This document shows positions 17,090 to 27,228 of a DNA stretch of 64,000 bases, piece after piece. The translations under genes and the position numbers were made by a program. Each line of letters starts with the position of its first letter. Within the stretch, counting starts at the first letter, position 1. The stretch covers positions 2,046,001 through 2,110,000 of the forward strand of contig NZ_AP027141.1 of the NCBI RefSeq assembly GCF_027943945.1, written 5' to 3'. The notes under the pieces are model-generated. The model was not told the DNA's origin. It ran no database searches and saw only the letters and a list, made by a program, of their open reading frames with translations. Source of the stretch: Microbacterium terricola (GTDB lineage: Bacteria; Actinomycetota; Actinomycetes; Actinomycetales; Microbacteriaceae).

Positions 17090-19600
17090 TTAGAAGTCTG
17101 GCGTAGCCGTGATCCGGTTCGTGAACATGTGCTTGTAAGGCGCCTGCCACGAATTGCTGTTCGCGCTCGGCTGTTCGAGTCGGAGCTCGACTTGCGCGCC
17201 AAGCGGCACTCCAGCGTCGGGGCGGATCTGAAGCTTGATCTCCTGCAGGCGATCCCGCTCATCACCCGTCGCGGCGAAGACAACGACCACCTGGTCTGAG
17301 ATCAGGGCGTCGCCGTAGTAGAAGGCAGCGCGGAGCTCCCGCGCGTGGGTGCGCTCGCTGATGGGTTCGGCCTGCAGCAGGCTGATCCGCACGATCGCGT
17401 TTGTCAGCACGTCGCTCTTGGGCTTGATCTGCACGTCGACCGGCTTCGCCTCACTCTTGCCCTTGCGGGTGACGGTGACGACAGGCACGACGACCTCCTG
17501 CAATGTCGCGCCACCGTGGACGAAACGATCTGCGGCACCCTGGAGCTTTTGCGTGAGTCTGTAGATCGACTTCGGAATGTGCACCTGCCAGTCGCCGGTG
17601 AGCCCGAGCTGTGATGAGGCGAACGTGTTGAAGGAAGCTGTCTGTTTGAAGTCCTCGCCGAGCAGGAAGCGTCGGTCTCGGTACTTGATGTCACCGTGTG
17701 GTTCTTCATCTAGTTTGCTGCCATCGCCGATCTTCGATTCCTGAAAGAGAAACCCGTGATCGCTGGTGATGAGCACGTTCGCGTCGGCGGAGGTGAGATT
17801 GCCGATCAGTTTCGTCAATTCTGCGATGGCATCTCTCGCCGCCTCGGGAGTACCAGACTCGGCGCCGAGCTTGTGGCTGCGCTTGTCGATGGTGTCGTGG
17901 TAGACGTACACAATCTTGTGTTGCTGCAGATAGGGCCGCAGCTCGTCCTTGATCTTCTTCGCGAGCACGTCCTCGGCGCTGATGGCGGTGCCGCCGATTC
18001 CGTCGAGGATCTTCGTTCGGTTGACGAGGCCGCCGGCCGGCTTACCGTCGACGACGACGTCGCTTCCCTTGCCCGCAAATCCGATGGTCGTGTGCGGAAG
18101 CAAGGACGCCATGCCCAGCTGCGTGTAGCTCGGAAGGGCACCGAGGATGATGTCGACCTTCGCGTCATAGGCGATTTTCGTATCGCTCCGCAGGGCGGAG
18201 GCGAGTTCGTCGGCGACCTCATAGCGGAGCGCGTCGGAGATGACGACGACGACGCGGCGTCCTTGCGAGACGATCGGGTCAACGAACGACTTGTGGAATG
18301 ACCCCTGCGACCGGTACGCGACCGACTTCCATGACTGAACGGCATCGATCTGCTTCTGCCACTCGGTTGCGAGCGGGAAGACGTATTTGTTTGTGTAGTA
18401 CAGCTCGACCTGCTCGATGAGTGGGGCGAGCTGATCGGCGTGTTCGGTGGCGTGAGTGGCGAGAAGGAACTGTCGGTAACGCTGGTCTATGCGGTACCAG
18501 CGGTCCTTGTACTTCGAGAGCCCGTCGTCGAAGTCAGCAATTGCGACGCTCAGTGTGCTGATGTCATGCAGCAGTTCGGCGGCGGAGCGGATGGCGGTGT
18601 AGAGCGCGCGGATTGACGGATCGAGGGTGTACCAGAAGGTGGTCTGGCGGGCTCTCTCCGCTTCCTGCAGGTCGCGGACGGTGAGGCTCTGGTTGCTGAC
18701 GCCGAGGGCGAGGTCGCCGATGATCTTCCAGTCGATCGCCTCGAAGACATCGGAATTGAGCACCTCGTGGTAGTCACGATCGGCGATCTGGGCTTCGACG
18801 CCGAGGTCTCTCTCGACGCGGCGGGCAAGCGCTGCCATTGCTTCGCGGCTCCGGACATCATTCCGCCACGCGCTGTAATCGTGTCGAAGCCCGACTCGAG
18901 CGGAACCGAAGTCGGTATTCGCCTGCGTGAACACCCACTCGACGAAGTCGCCGATCTTCGGATCCGGCGACTCGTAGCCGTAGATTCCTTTGGCGCCTTC
19001 CCAGTAGAAATCAGTCAGTCCGTAAGAATGGAGCGCGTCGTAGCCAACCGACGCTCCCGAGGCATTCTCGATGAGAAGAGCCCTGGTGAGCTCACCGAAG
19101 CTGTGTGCCTTGAGCCCGAGCGCGACTGCACTCATCTTTGCGCGGAGCATCGTGCGGTCGTCGTCGGCGCTGAGTAGCCCCTTGAGCTTTGCTTTGCGAT
19201 CGGCACTGTTGAAGAACTTCGGATGCTGAGCGACGACCGGTTGCATCGAGAGCGGGAGGCCGAGATCCTGCGCGTCCATCGAGGCGCGATCAGCGGTGAA
19301 GACTCCGTAGGCGAGTTCGAGGTCCCATAGCCAATTGCCCACGCCGCCGGGGATGGGGCCCTTGCGGTAGACGATGAAGGCCTGGTTTGGCTGCTCTTTC
19401 AGTAGCCGATGTTTGACCGCATACTCGTCACCGTCGACCCGGATGACCTCAATTTCGTCGAGTTCCGCCTCGAGCTGATCGAGGTCGGCCTGGTAGTCGC
19501 CCTCCGGATCGTGCCAGAAGACGATGTGACGGTCACCCGACTTCCTGCCGCTCGCGAAGCGCTCGGCGAGCCCCTTCTTCAGGACGCCGATGTCACTCAC
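17090..19600 (-). CDS. pglZ: BREX type 1 phosphatase-like protein PglZ (BrxZ), type A
   Basis: 836 residues. The central alkaline-phosphatase-like PglZ domain shows ISDALRYE (454-461), YVYHDTID (565-572) and ITSDHGFLF (611-619), which supply the metal-binding Asp/His residues. The N-terminal ~440 residues are the helical and beta region typical of PglZ type A. PglZ is required for phage restriction and for host methylation in BREX systems. Its ATG lies 8 bases inside the end of pglX, and brxL follows 14 bases downstream, so it sits in the middle of a tightly packed operon. All expected motifs are intact. Confidence 0.95.
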   Translation of the reverse strand: MSDIGVLKKGLAERFASGRKSGDRHIVFWHDPEGDYQADLDQLEAELDEIEVIRVDGDEYAVKHRLLKEQPNQAFIVYRKGPIPGGVGNWLWDLELAYGVFTADRASMDAQDLGLPLSMQPVVAQHPKFFNSADRKAKLKGLLSADDDRTMLRAKMSAVALGLKAHSFGELTRALLIENASGASVGYDALHSYGLTDFYWEGAKGIYGYESPDPKIGDFVEWVFTQANTDFGSARVGLRHDYSAWRNDVRSREAMAALARRVERDLGVEAQIADRDYHEVLNSDVFEAIDWKIIGDLALGVSNQSLTVRDLQEAERARQTTFWYTLDPSIRALYTAIRSAAELLHDISTLSVAIADFDDGLSKYKDRWYRIDQRYRQFLLATHATEHADQLAPLIEQVELYYTNKYVFPLATEWQKQIDAVQSWKSVAYRSQGSFHKSFVDPIVSQGRRVVVVISDALRYEVADELASALRSDTKIAYDAKVDIILGALPSYTQLGMASLLPHTTIGFAGKGSDVVVDGKPAGGLVNRTKILDGIGGTAISAEDVLAKKIKDELRPYLQQHKIVYVYHDTIDKRSHKLGAESGTPEAARDAIAELTKLIGNLTSADANVLITSDHGFLFQESKIGDGSKLDEEPHGDIKYRDRRFLLGEDFKQTASFNTFASSQLGLTGDWQVHIPKSIYRLTQKLQGAADRFVHGGATLQEVVVPVVTVTRKGKSEAKPVDVQIKPKSDVLTNAIVRISLLQAEPISERTHARELRAAFYYGDALISDQVVVVFAATGDERDRLQEIKLQIRPDAGVPLGAQVELRLEQPSANSNSWQAPYKHMFTNRITATPDF

Positions 19601-22600
19601 CGGAGCCGCCCCTCTTCAGACCGATGTCCTTGAGCGCGGCTCCTAGCTTCTGGTAGTTGACGAGTACGCCGTCGTCGAGGTCGAGGGCGATCTGCTGGCC
19701 CGCCAGAGGGAAGAGCACGTCGTGCTCGTAATCGCGGAGCTCGACCAGGACCTTGCGGATCCGGTCAGCTTCCTTCAGCGCGGCAGCTACTTCACGCGGT
19801 GACGCACCGCCCATGCCGGCGGCGACGCGGCCCTGGTGCTCGAGATTGGCTTCAAGCTTGCCGATGAACTCGCGGAGGTAGCCGGTGAGCACAGTCGATG
19901 CTGTGGAGGGGTTGTAGCGGTGCAAGTAGATCAGGGCGCTGAATGAACCCTTCGGGCTCCGGAAGAGCCAGTAGATCGGGCGCTTCTTGTACCGCCTGAC
20001 GTGGTCGTCGTAGAACGACTTCACGAAATAGTCACGGATGTCCTTCACCCCGAGCGACTCGGTGACAAACTGCAGGTTCTCCTCGAAGTGCTCCTCACCC
20101 AAGGCCACGCGAAGGAACTTGCGGAACCGGGCGACGATGTCGTCCTCGAACCAATCGCCATCGACGATCGGGATCACATTGTCGTGGTCTGGCATGAACG
20201 ACGGATTCGGGACCTTCGCCACGTACTCCCCAAGCGTGTTCCCCTGGTCGGCGAGGATCAGCCCCGGCTCGTCGAGACTGTAGCGCCCGAACATGCAGCC
20301 GACTGCGTAGGAGATGAAGTCCAGAACGGCATCAGCGATCGCGTAGACGTCTTCTGCCCAGGCATTCGCAGACTTGGGGGCAGTCTCACTCCTAACACCG
20401 AGCTCTGCATCAAAGTACGCGTCAAGCCAGCGTTCGAGAGCGTCGAGCTCCACCTGACCCGCCGAGAATCGGGCCCGCCGCCGCTCGAGGATGGCAGGAA
20501 GGCGCCCTCCGTGATCGCTTAGGTCGATCCCCTCGAACTCCCACGTTGTCTCCCGGGAACCCCATTCTGCTCGCTGAATATCGACCGCGCGCGACACCTC
20601 GCGGTCAATGGCATCGCTGGGACCGCTCTCGGGCACGGGAACCGCACCCACATAATCGGGCGGCAAGTTGATCGTCGGATTAAGGCCGTGGAGCACGGCT
20701 TCGATAGCACGTGAGTTCATCAACCCCATCAGGTAGAGATCGGCGGAGGATTGACAAATCCCGCCGGCCGCGTCGTACAAGTGCCCTTGATCGACGAGCC
20801 GGAACGACGGCCGGCCAGTCGTTATGCTGCTCCAACTGATCCCACGCTTGAAGATTCGAGTCAGATTGGTGTTTGTGGCGCGGACTCGTTTGCCGTCGGG
20901 CGTCATCGTGGTCTGAATAGCGCGCCCATCGTGGGACCAGTCGACAACGGCATCGACGTTGCCGAACCACTTTCTATAGCTCCCGCCCCTGGCGTACGGG
21001 AACCATCGACTCCCGAGCGCCTCCGCAGCCTTGCGCGTATCGGCACCGAATCCAATGTTGTCGAACTCGACCTCCCACCATTGGCGCACAAACGATGCGT
21101 TGTCGGCCGTCACCATGCCCTTTGCGGTCTCCGCGACTGAACCAACCGAGCGCCCGCTCCCGAACAAGCTGGTGACTTCGTGTGAGAACCAGTACGCAAA
21201 CGGACTCCTTGGGACGTTTAGCAAGTCGCGAAGGTTCTTCTTGAACCATCGCGGATCGTCGGGTGCCGAAACCAGGGCTCGGAAAGTGGCATCCTTCGCG
21301 CTTGCGGGAGAGATGTCTACCAGGCGGGCAACCGAGGTCTCGCCCACGGCCGCGCCGGCCCGGACCGTGAATGCCACCGTGGTGACAACTTCCCCGCCAA
21401 TCGACTCAAACGCTCCAGCTCCGAGGTGGGCGATGGTGTTCACTGCGTGGCTACGAAGAAGCAGCGCCCGGAGCGCCTGGAATGCCGCGAGGAACATCCA
21501 AGACTGCATTGTGATCATGCCTACCTCGCCACGAGCGAGCGCAAGCAGAAGGTTGCGCTCGATGAACATAGCGAAGAGATCGTTCTTGGATTGGGGAAAG
21601 TTCCTGGCAGCAAACTCGACTAGCGGGCCGCCCATACTCGCAGTTCCCATGTATGGAGGATTCGCGACGACGACGGCATACCGCTTCGAAAGGTACGCCG
21701 TTTGCGCGAGGACGGCCCCGGCCTTCCCGAGCGTTTCGCCGTGCAGTAGATCGCGCTCTGTCGGGGCCCCCTCAATTGCCGACTTCAACGGCGCGGTGAG
21801 CTGCTCCTTCGGCCGGATGAGTGAGCCGAATGTGTCGGCGTGCTCGAACGCGTTCCAGAATTCGTCCGCGTCGCTGCGTGTGAGTCCGGCGCCGTCGGTG
21901 AGTGACCAAAGGTAGTCGAGTTCAGCGAGGTCGAAGTGGATGGCCTCGAGCACGCGAACGTTCGGCGCGACAGGGTTCTTCAGGAAGAGCTTCCGCCTTG
22001 CGGCCGCCTTCATTGTGAGGGCGAAGGCGGCGAGCGCACCGGCGCGGGGGTCGATCTCGGTCCCGTAGAGATTGTGCTGGAGGATCAGGCCCGGGATCTC
22101 TGCGGGGTCATAGCCCCTCTCCATGTAGATCGCGTAAAGCAGGTCGAAGGCGTACGTGAGCATGTGCCCCGAACCGACCGCCGGGTCGATGATCTTCAAC
22201 TCCTCCGGCTTCGCGATCTTGAGGAAGTCCGTCTCCTCGTCGACCGGCTTGATGTAGTAGTCCATCTGCTCGGCCAGCCGGGAGGAGGGGTTGTTCAGCA
22301 GCCAGAGTCGCCCGACCGAGTTTTCTACGAGGTACCGCACGATCCAGTGGGGAGTGAAGAGCTGGGTAGCGGCAGGAATCTCGGCGGCGCCGGCCTTCTT
22401 ATTCTTCTTGAATCCGTCGAAGACCTCGTCTTTCCGCTCCGAGATGTAGAACTGGTAGAGCCATCCGATCACCTCGACGTCGCGGCATACCTCCTCAGTG
22501 AGGGTCCTCACCGCACGGTCCCGCAGCGAGTCGACAGCGAGCAGCGCGGCCGGTATGAGCAGCTCGGTGTAATCGCCCTCGCGCTCGAACATGAACGGCA

Positions 22601-23063
22601 TGGCCTTGTGCCATGAGCGGCAGTACGCCTCGAGGAGCAAGCCGTAGGCTTCCCCGTCAGGGTCTTGGCTCGGGCGGGTTCGGTTGAAGAGCGCAGTGAT
22701 CGTCTCCTGCGTCTTCTCCGGGACGACGGAGCTGTCTAAGGAGCCCGCCTTCGCCTCGGCGAGCACCTCTGGTTGACCAGTCGCGCGGCCCGCTTCCGGC
22801 GAGACTATCGCGGACGGCGTGTAGCCGTTCGCATCCATGAAGCGCAGCGCGATGATCCGGTTGAACCAGGTATAGGCAACCCGGTCGATCACCTGGTCGC
22901 GCCCGTCTCTGACGATTGCCTCCTCCAGTCGGCGGACGGCGGCAAGCGACTCGACGCGTGCTAGCGAGTTCTCCGCGAGAACGACGGAGACCCGCGCTCC
23001 CACTTCCTTGATCAGATCGGTGCGCGCCTTCGTGGCAAAGGACTTGAGCGGTGCAGTCTCCAT
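19593..23063 (-). CDS. pglX: BREX type 1 adenine-specific DNA methyltransferase PglX (BrxX)
   Basis: 1156 residues from the ATG at 23063, which overlaps the brxC stop by one base (TGATG). The open frame runs further back inside brxC but without coding character. The AdoMet-binding motif is DPAVGSGH (293-300) and the catalytic motif is ANPPY (467-471), placing it among gamma-type N6-adenine methyltransferases of the Eco57I/PglX group. A large C-terminal target-recognition region follows. PglX modifies one strand of a non-palindromic site in host DNA, which marks self in BREX. No frameshift or homopolymer-based phase variation was seen, although some Pgl/BREX methylase genes do vary in phase. 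Confidence 0.95.
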   Translation of the reverse strand: METAPLKSFATKARTDLIKEVGARVSVVLAENSLARVESLAAVRRLEEAIVRDGRDQVIDRVAYTWFNRIIALRFMDANGYTPSAIVSPEAGRATGQPEVLAEAKAGSLDSSVVPEKTQETITALFNRTRPSQDPDGEAYGLLLEAYCRSWHKAMPFMFEREGDYTELLIPAALLAVDSLRDRAVRTLTEEVCRDVEVIGWLYQFYISERKDEVFDGFKKNKKAGAAEIPAATQLFTPHWIVRYLVENSVGRLWLLNNPSSRLAEQMDYYIKPVDEETDFLKIAKPEELKIIDPAVGSGHMLTYAFDLLYAIYMERGYDPAEIPGLILQHNLYGTEIDPRAGALAAFALTMKAAARRKLFLKNPVAPNVRVLEAIHFDLAELDYLWSLTDGAGLTRSDADEFWNAFEHADTFGSLIRPKEQLTAPLKSAIEGAPTERDLLHGETLGKAGAVLAQTAYLSKRYAVVVANPPYMGTASMGGPLVEFAARNFPQSKNDLFAMFIERNLLLALARGEVGMITMQSWMFLAAFQALRALLLRSHAVNTIAHLGAGAFESIGGEVVTTVAFTVRAGAAVGETSVARLVDISPASAKDATFRALVSAPDDPRWFKKNLRDLLNVPRSPFAYWFSHEVTSLFGSGRSVGSVAETAKGMVTADNASFVRQWWEVEFDNIGFGADTRKAAEALGSRWFPYARGGSYRKWFGNVDAVVDWSHDGRAIQTTMTPDGKRVRATNTNLTRIFKRGISWSSITTGRPSFRLVDQGHLYDAAGGICQSSADLYLMGLMNSRAIEAVLHGLNPTINLPPDYVGAVPVPESGPSDAIDREVSRAVDIQRAEWGSRETTWEFEGIDLSDHGGRLPAILERRRARFSAGQVELDALERWLDAYFDAELGVRSETAPKSANAWAEDVYAIADAVLDFISYAVGCMFGRYSLDEPGLILADQGNTLGEYVAKVPNPSFMPDHDNVIPIVDGDWFEDDIVARFRKFLRVALGEEHFEENLQFVTESLGVKDIRDYFVKSFYDDHVRRYKKRPIYWLFRSPKGSFSALIYLHRYNPSTASTVLTGYLREFIGKLEANLEHQGRVAAGMGGASPREVAAALKEADRIRKVLVELRDYEHDVLFPLAGQQIALDLDDGVLVNYQKLGAALKDIGLKRGGSGE

Positions 23064-26000
23064 CAGCGCGTGATCCGCTTCCCCTCGGCGATTGTGGACT
23101 GGAGCGCAGCGCGGAGCGCTTCGACGTACTCGTCGACATCCGCAGCGCTCGTGAGCACGAACTTTCCTCCGGCGACGTCGATCTGCGAAATGGCCACGGT
23201 GGGTTTCGGCTGGGGCACAGTGGGGGGCTTCGGCGAGATCGGCCCCTCCCCTCCGTTCGCGAAGCCCGAGGGCTCGCCACCGGCGAGATCGACCACGGGG
23301 CGCGCGGCGGCGAGATCGGCGACGAGGGATGGGAAGGTCGACGTCGCGAAGCTGTTGGACGCGAGCTTGATCTTCGAGATGCTGGTCTCTTCCCACACCT
23401 GCTGGATCGCGCGGTCGACGCGATCGAGCGCCCGGCCCTGCGCGGCTTCGTTCGCCTCGTTGTACTCGGCGGTGCGCTGCAGCTGGATGCGGCGTTGCTC
23501 TATCGAATCAGCCGCCTTGCCCTGCTCGTCTTTGACAAGCTCACCGACCTGCTGCCGCAGCGCGTCGGCCTGGTGCTGAAGATCCACGATCCGGTGTCCC
23601 CGGAACACGGCGAGATCATCCAACAGCACCTGCACCGGTTCGGCCGCTCCCTTGGGGAGATAGCCGAGGTTGTCGCTCGCATCTCGGAGGAACCTGCGGA
23701 CTCCGTCGTAGATCGTCTTTCGATCGTCCTTCAGGAAGGCGCGGATCGGGTCGAGCACGGTCTCCTTCGCCTCTACCAGTTCGTCCGCCTGTGCGAACTC
23801 AGTCAGGTACCACTCGTCGGTCTTTCCGGCGACGCTCGCCAGCAGGGTGATCGAGGGGTCGAGCTGAGCGATGAAGGGGTAGTCGTAGGCGGCGCGCGCC
23901 TCTTTGAGCCTGCCCAGCTGGTCCTTCAGTTTGTCGGCGCCGAAGTGTGCCAGCTCCAGCGGGTCCTTCGGCGTGACGCCCTCGTCGAAGAACTCGGTGA
24001 CGAACTTGCGGAAGGCGGTGACCTTCTTCTCGTCGTAGCTTTTCTGCACGCCGATCTTGAGGTTGACGAGCTGCTGTGTGTTCTTGAGCAGCGGCGGCAT
24101 CTCGGTGCGCTTGAGCAGGTTCCCGTTGTGCTCGATTGTGATGCGTGAGCCGCCGAAGAGGTAGGCGATCACGACCAGAATCGAGGTCTGGTCCCAGCCG
24201 TAGGGCTTCCCGGTGAACTGATCGACGATCGTCTTGGCCGTGACCTGCTGGCCGATGTTGGCTCGCTGCTGGACACCGACCGAGTAGACCTCGTTCGCGG
24301 CATCCGTCAGTGCAGTGTCGACCGTGACGAGACCGTCGGCGGGCGCCTGAACGAACTTCTGGATGTCGGACTCGATGTAGACCTTGCCGCCGAGGAGCGA
24401 GAGCTGCGGGTAGGCCTTCGTAACCAGCACACTCAGGCCGTCGAAGACGCGAGTGTCGGCGACCTCGCTGCTCGACTCCACGTCAACCGTGTAGACGATG
24501 AGGGTTGCCTTGCCGATCGCGCGGCGCAGGCGCTCCAGCAGTTCCTTCTTCCGCTCAAGGTTCTGCTGCGCCTTGGCCCCGAGGAGGCGCTGCTGCACCG
24601 CCGTGAGCGATCCATTCTGCTTCTGCTTGACGTACTTCTCGGTCTTCAGCAGGAGGCGCAGATCACCGAAGAGTCCCGCATCCGCGTCGAGGACAACCCG
24701 GACCTCGTCGAGACCTGTGCTGTGCGCCCGGATCGTCTGCAGAACGTGCGGGTAGCCAGGTGTGAAGAAGTGGACGGTCAGTGCGTGTTGCGGACCATAG
24801 CTGACGTCATCGATCCGGTAGCCGAAGCTGTAGTCGAGGTAATCCCCCTTGCCCGTCTTGTACCGGAACTTCGGGGTCTTGAGAACGTCCTGCGAGAGCA
24901 TCTCGAAGAGCCGCTTGCCGACCTCGGAACTGTCAAGATCGACGATCTTGATCTCGTTCTCGATCTCCTGCTCTTCGTTGGTCAGGTACTCGTACGTGTC
25001 GCCGTTGCGCTGCACATAGGTCTGCGTCTCCAGCAGCGCGAGCGCTTCCTCGACGTTCTTCGAGAGCTCCTGGAGGTTGCGGCCGAAACGGTCGTATACA
25101 AGTACCGTCAGGTTCCGCGCAGTCGCCCGAAACCCATCAACGTACTTGACGAGGAACAGCGCCTTGAGCACGCGGACAGCCAGTTTCGTGACATCAGACT
25201 CCTGATCCGGAAGGTTCTTCTCGGCCACGTCAATCGACCGCTTCGTCGCCGCCTGAACGGTGTCGCGGATGCCGGCGAAGAGGTTGTCGAACGCGGCGAT
25301 CTGGCCGACCTCAGCCCCGTCCAGCTCCTTCGCGACCTGCTGCACGACGCCGAGCATTGATCGTTCGCCGACCGAGGCGTGCCGGCCGGTGAACGCGTTG
25401 TGCTCCGACAGGCCGACCAGTGCGGCGCTGAAGAGCGGGAACTGGTAGTTCACGAAGGGGTAGGTCGAAACGAAGCGCGCCTCGTCCGGGTAGTTGGGAT
25501 AGGTGCGTCCCCCGACGAAGTCGAAGAGAGTCTTGAAGTTGCCGGACTCCTTCGCATAGATCGCTTTCAGCTCGATCACCCCAGTCGAATTCTTCGCCAG
25601 GAGGCGCTTGCGGATGACCTCTTCGACATCGGCGCTGGAGAGACTGACGCGCGTCTTGAACCGGCCCTGAATCTTCGAGAAGTCGTACGCCTGCTGCGCC
25701 GACTGGTCGCCGACGATCCGGTCAATCGCCTCCTGACTCGTGACGAACACCCAGGCGCGGCCCTTCGCCTTCGTGTTCAGCGTCTCGACGATGGACTGGA
25801 GCTGCAGCTTCATCTTCCCGTCTTCGCCGATGAACTGGCCGACCTCGTCAACGAAGAAGTTGAGTCGCATACCCGGCCCCTGCTTGTCGAGCCAGGCGAC
25901 GACCTCATTTGCGAACTCGTCGATGTCGACGCGGTACGAATCGCGGTACTTCTCCAGAATGTTTTCGGGGGCGCCCGTGGCAGTGCCTGAGATCTCTGCG

Positions 26001-26623
26001 TAGGCGGCGGCAACGTTCGGCTCTTCCAGCACGTCGAGCTCCCGCCCTTCAGTCCACGGCATGCCGGCGATCCGCTGGTACGTCTCTATGAACTGCGGAA
26101 GGAGCCCGCGGGAGTCGAGATCGCGCTCGAAGCGGGCGACGTGCGGCTGCATGCCGTAGTAGCCGCGACTGTTGTTGAAGACTTTGATGAAGACCTTCAG
26201 GATCGCGTCGGTCTTGTCGCCGCCCTGGGCGTCGGCCACCTGGTCGATGTTGAAGAGAAGGCTGCGGGCTGGGATGCCTTCCGACTTCTTGAGCGAGGCC
26301 TTCAGGAAGTTGTCGGTCGTCTTCGTCTTGAAGCTGTCCGAGACCTGCGCGCGCGGGAAGTCCTGGCCGTCGACGTCCCCAAGCAGGTGCGCCAGCATCT
26401 TAAGCAGGTGTGACTTGCCCGAGCCGAAGAAGCCCGAGATCCAGACTCCGTTCGCGTTGCTGTAGTTGGTGTATTCCTCCAGAAGGTTCGACAGCGCCGT
26501 CTCCGCCTCCTTGGTGAGGACATACTCCTCGACCTCCGTACCGAGGTGGGTCGTATCGTCGGCCTTGATCACGCCGTCGATCGGACGAGTGATGTCCTTC
26601 TCGAAGATGTCATGGAGCTTCAC
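23063..26623 (-). CDS. brxC: BREX type 1 ATPase BrxC (DUF499-like)
   Basis: 1186 residues beginning MKLHDIFEKDITRPIDGVIK, the typical BrxC opening. Walker A is GFFGSGKSH (64-72), followed by a large ATPase core; FFVDEVGQFIGEDGKM carries the Walker B acidic residues. The C-terminal half contains long helices and coiled-coil-like stretches, and the final 80 residues are Pro-rich. BrxC is an essential component that assembles with BrxB, PglZ and PglX. It starts two bases after the brxB stop and overlaps the pglX start. Length and motifs are intact. Confidence 0.95.
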   Translation of the reverse strand: MKLHDIFEKDITRPIDGVIKADDTTHLGTEVEEYVLTKEAETALSNLLEEYTNYSNANGVWISGFFGSGKSHLLKMLAHLLGDVDGQDFPRAQVSDSFKTKTTDNFLKASLKKSEGIPARSLLFNIDQVADAQGGDKTDAILKVFIKVFNNSRGYYGMQPHVARFERDLDSRGLLPQFIETYQRIAGMPWTEGRELDVLEEPNVAAAYAEISGTATGAPENILEKYRDSYRVDIDEFANEVVAWLDKQGPGMRLNFFVDEVGQFIGEDGKMKLQLQSIVETLNTKAKGRAWVFVTSQEAIDRIVGDQSAQQAYDFSKIQGRFKTRVSLSSADVEEVIRKRLLAKNSTGVIELKAIYAKESGNFKTLFDFVGGRTYPNYPDEARFVSTYPFVNYQFPLFSAALVGLSEHNAFTGRHASVGERSMLGVVQQVAKELDGAEVGQIAAFDNLFAGIRDTVQAATKRSIDVAEKNLPDQESDVTKLAVRVLKALFLVKYVDGFRATARNLTVLVYDRFGRNLQELSKNVEEALALLETQTYVQRNGDTYEYLTNEEQEIENEIKIVDLDSSEVGKRLFEMLSQDVLKTPKFRYKTGKGDYLDYSFGYRIDDVSYGPQHALTVHFFTPGYPHVLQTIRAHSTGLDEVRVVLDADAGLFGDLRLLLKTEKYVKQKQNGSLTAVQQRLLGAKAQQNLERKKELLERLRRAIGKATLIVYTVDVESSSEVADTRVFDGLSVLVTKAYPQLSLLGGKVYIESDIQKFVQAPADGLVTVDTALTDAANEVYSVGVQQRANIGQQVTAKTIVDQFTGKPYGWDQTSILVVIAYLFGGSRITIEHNGNLLKRTEMPPLLKNTQQLVNLKIGVQKSYDEKKVTAFRKFVTEFFDEGVTPKDPLELAHFGADKLKDQLGRLKEARAAYDYPFIAQLDPSITLLASVAGKTDEWYLTEFAQADELVEAKETVLDPIRAFLKDDRKTIYDGVRRFLRDASDNLGYLPKGAAEPVQVLLDDLAVFRGHRIVDLQHQADALRQQVGELVKDEQGKAADSIEQRRIQLQRTAEYNEANEAAQGRALDRVDRAIQQVWEETSISKIKLASNSFATSTFPSLVADLAAARPVVDLAGGEPSGFANGGEGPISPKPPTVPQPKPTVAISQIDVAGGKFVLTSAADVDEYVEALRAALQSTIAEGKRITR

Positions 26624-26625
26624 CG

Positions 26626-27228
26626 TCAGGCCTCCCGATCCCGGATGTCGAACGCCCGGTAGTAGTTGTCGTCTTTGAGTCGCCCGAAGAGCACGAGCGA
26701 TGAGCCGGAGGTTCCCGATTGCTTGTAGTCACCGGGAAAGAACATGAGCATCGGCTTGCTCGTCGCGACAGTCTGCAGGTTGTTCAGAACACTGTGCGAG
26801 CGGATGTAAGGGAACACCTCGCCGATGCCTGTGAGGAAGAGAATGTCGTAGGACGCGGCGTCGAGTCGCTCTTTGATCGCCGGGATCAGCTTCGACCCCG
26901 GATCCAGCATGTTCTGCAGCGGCTTGAGGAGTGCGTCCTTCCCCTGTTCGACTTCGAGCTTCAGGAGCCGCTCCCACACACCGCGCGCTTGGAGCATCTC
27001 GACCGTGAGGTCGTAGAGGTTGATCTCCAGGACGGTGACGCCGTGTTCGTTCTTCAGCTTGTTCTTGAGACGCTTCTTTGCTGCCGCGACGGCCAGCGAG
27101 TCTTCGGGGTCGTAGGGGTAGATGAAGAACGGCACTTCGTTGCCGAGCCCCTCCATCTCGAGGAATCGGCGACTTCCGAGCACCGACACGAGGTGCTGCT
27201 CCTGCTCCAAGACCTGCTGCGTGGTCAT
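26626..27228 (-). CDS. brxB: BREX type 1 protein BrxB (DUF1788)
   Basis: 200 residues. The order and length fit BrxB: an N-terminal helix with LGSRRFLEM, FFIYPYDP, and the conserved GIGEVFPYIRSHSVLNNLQ block followed by LMFFPGDY near the C-terminus. BrxB is a small protein of unknown biochemical role that is needed for BREX function. Its ATG overlaps the brxA stop by four bases (27225-27228), and brxC begins two bases after its stop. Confidence 0.93.
   Translation of the reverse strand: MTTQQVLEQEQHLVSVLGSRRFLEMEGLGNEVPFFIYPYDPEDSLAVAAAKKRLKNKLKNEHGVTVLEINLYDLTVEMLQARGVWERLLKLEVEQGKDALLKPLQNMLDPGSKLIPAIKERLDAASYDILFLTGIGEVFPYIRSHSVLNNLQTVATSKPMLMFFPGDYKQSGTSGSSLVLFGRLKDDNYYRAFDIRDREA

Noticed and set aside
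22657..23280. Minus-strand frame inside pglX suggesting an extra BREX gene
   Set aside because: It lies entirely in another frame of pglX and brxC and has shadow composition.
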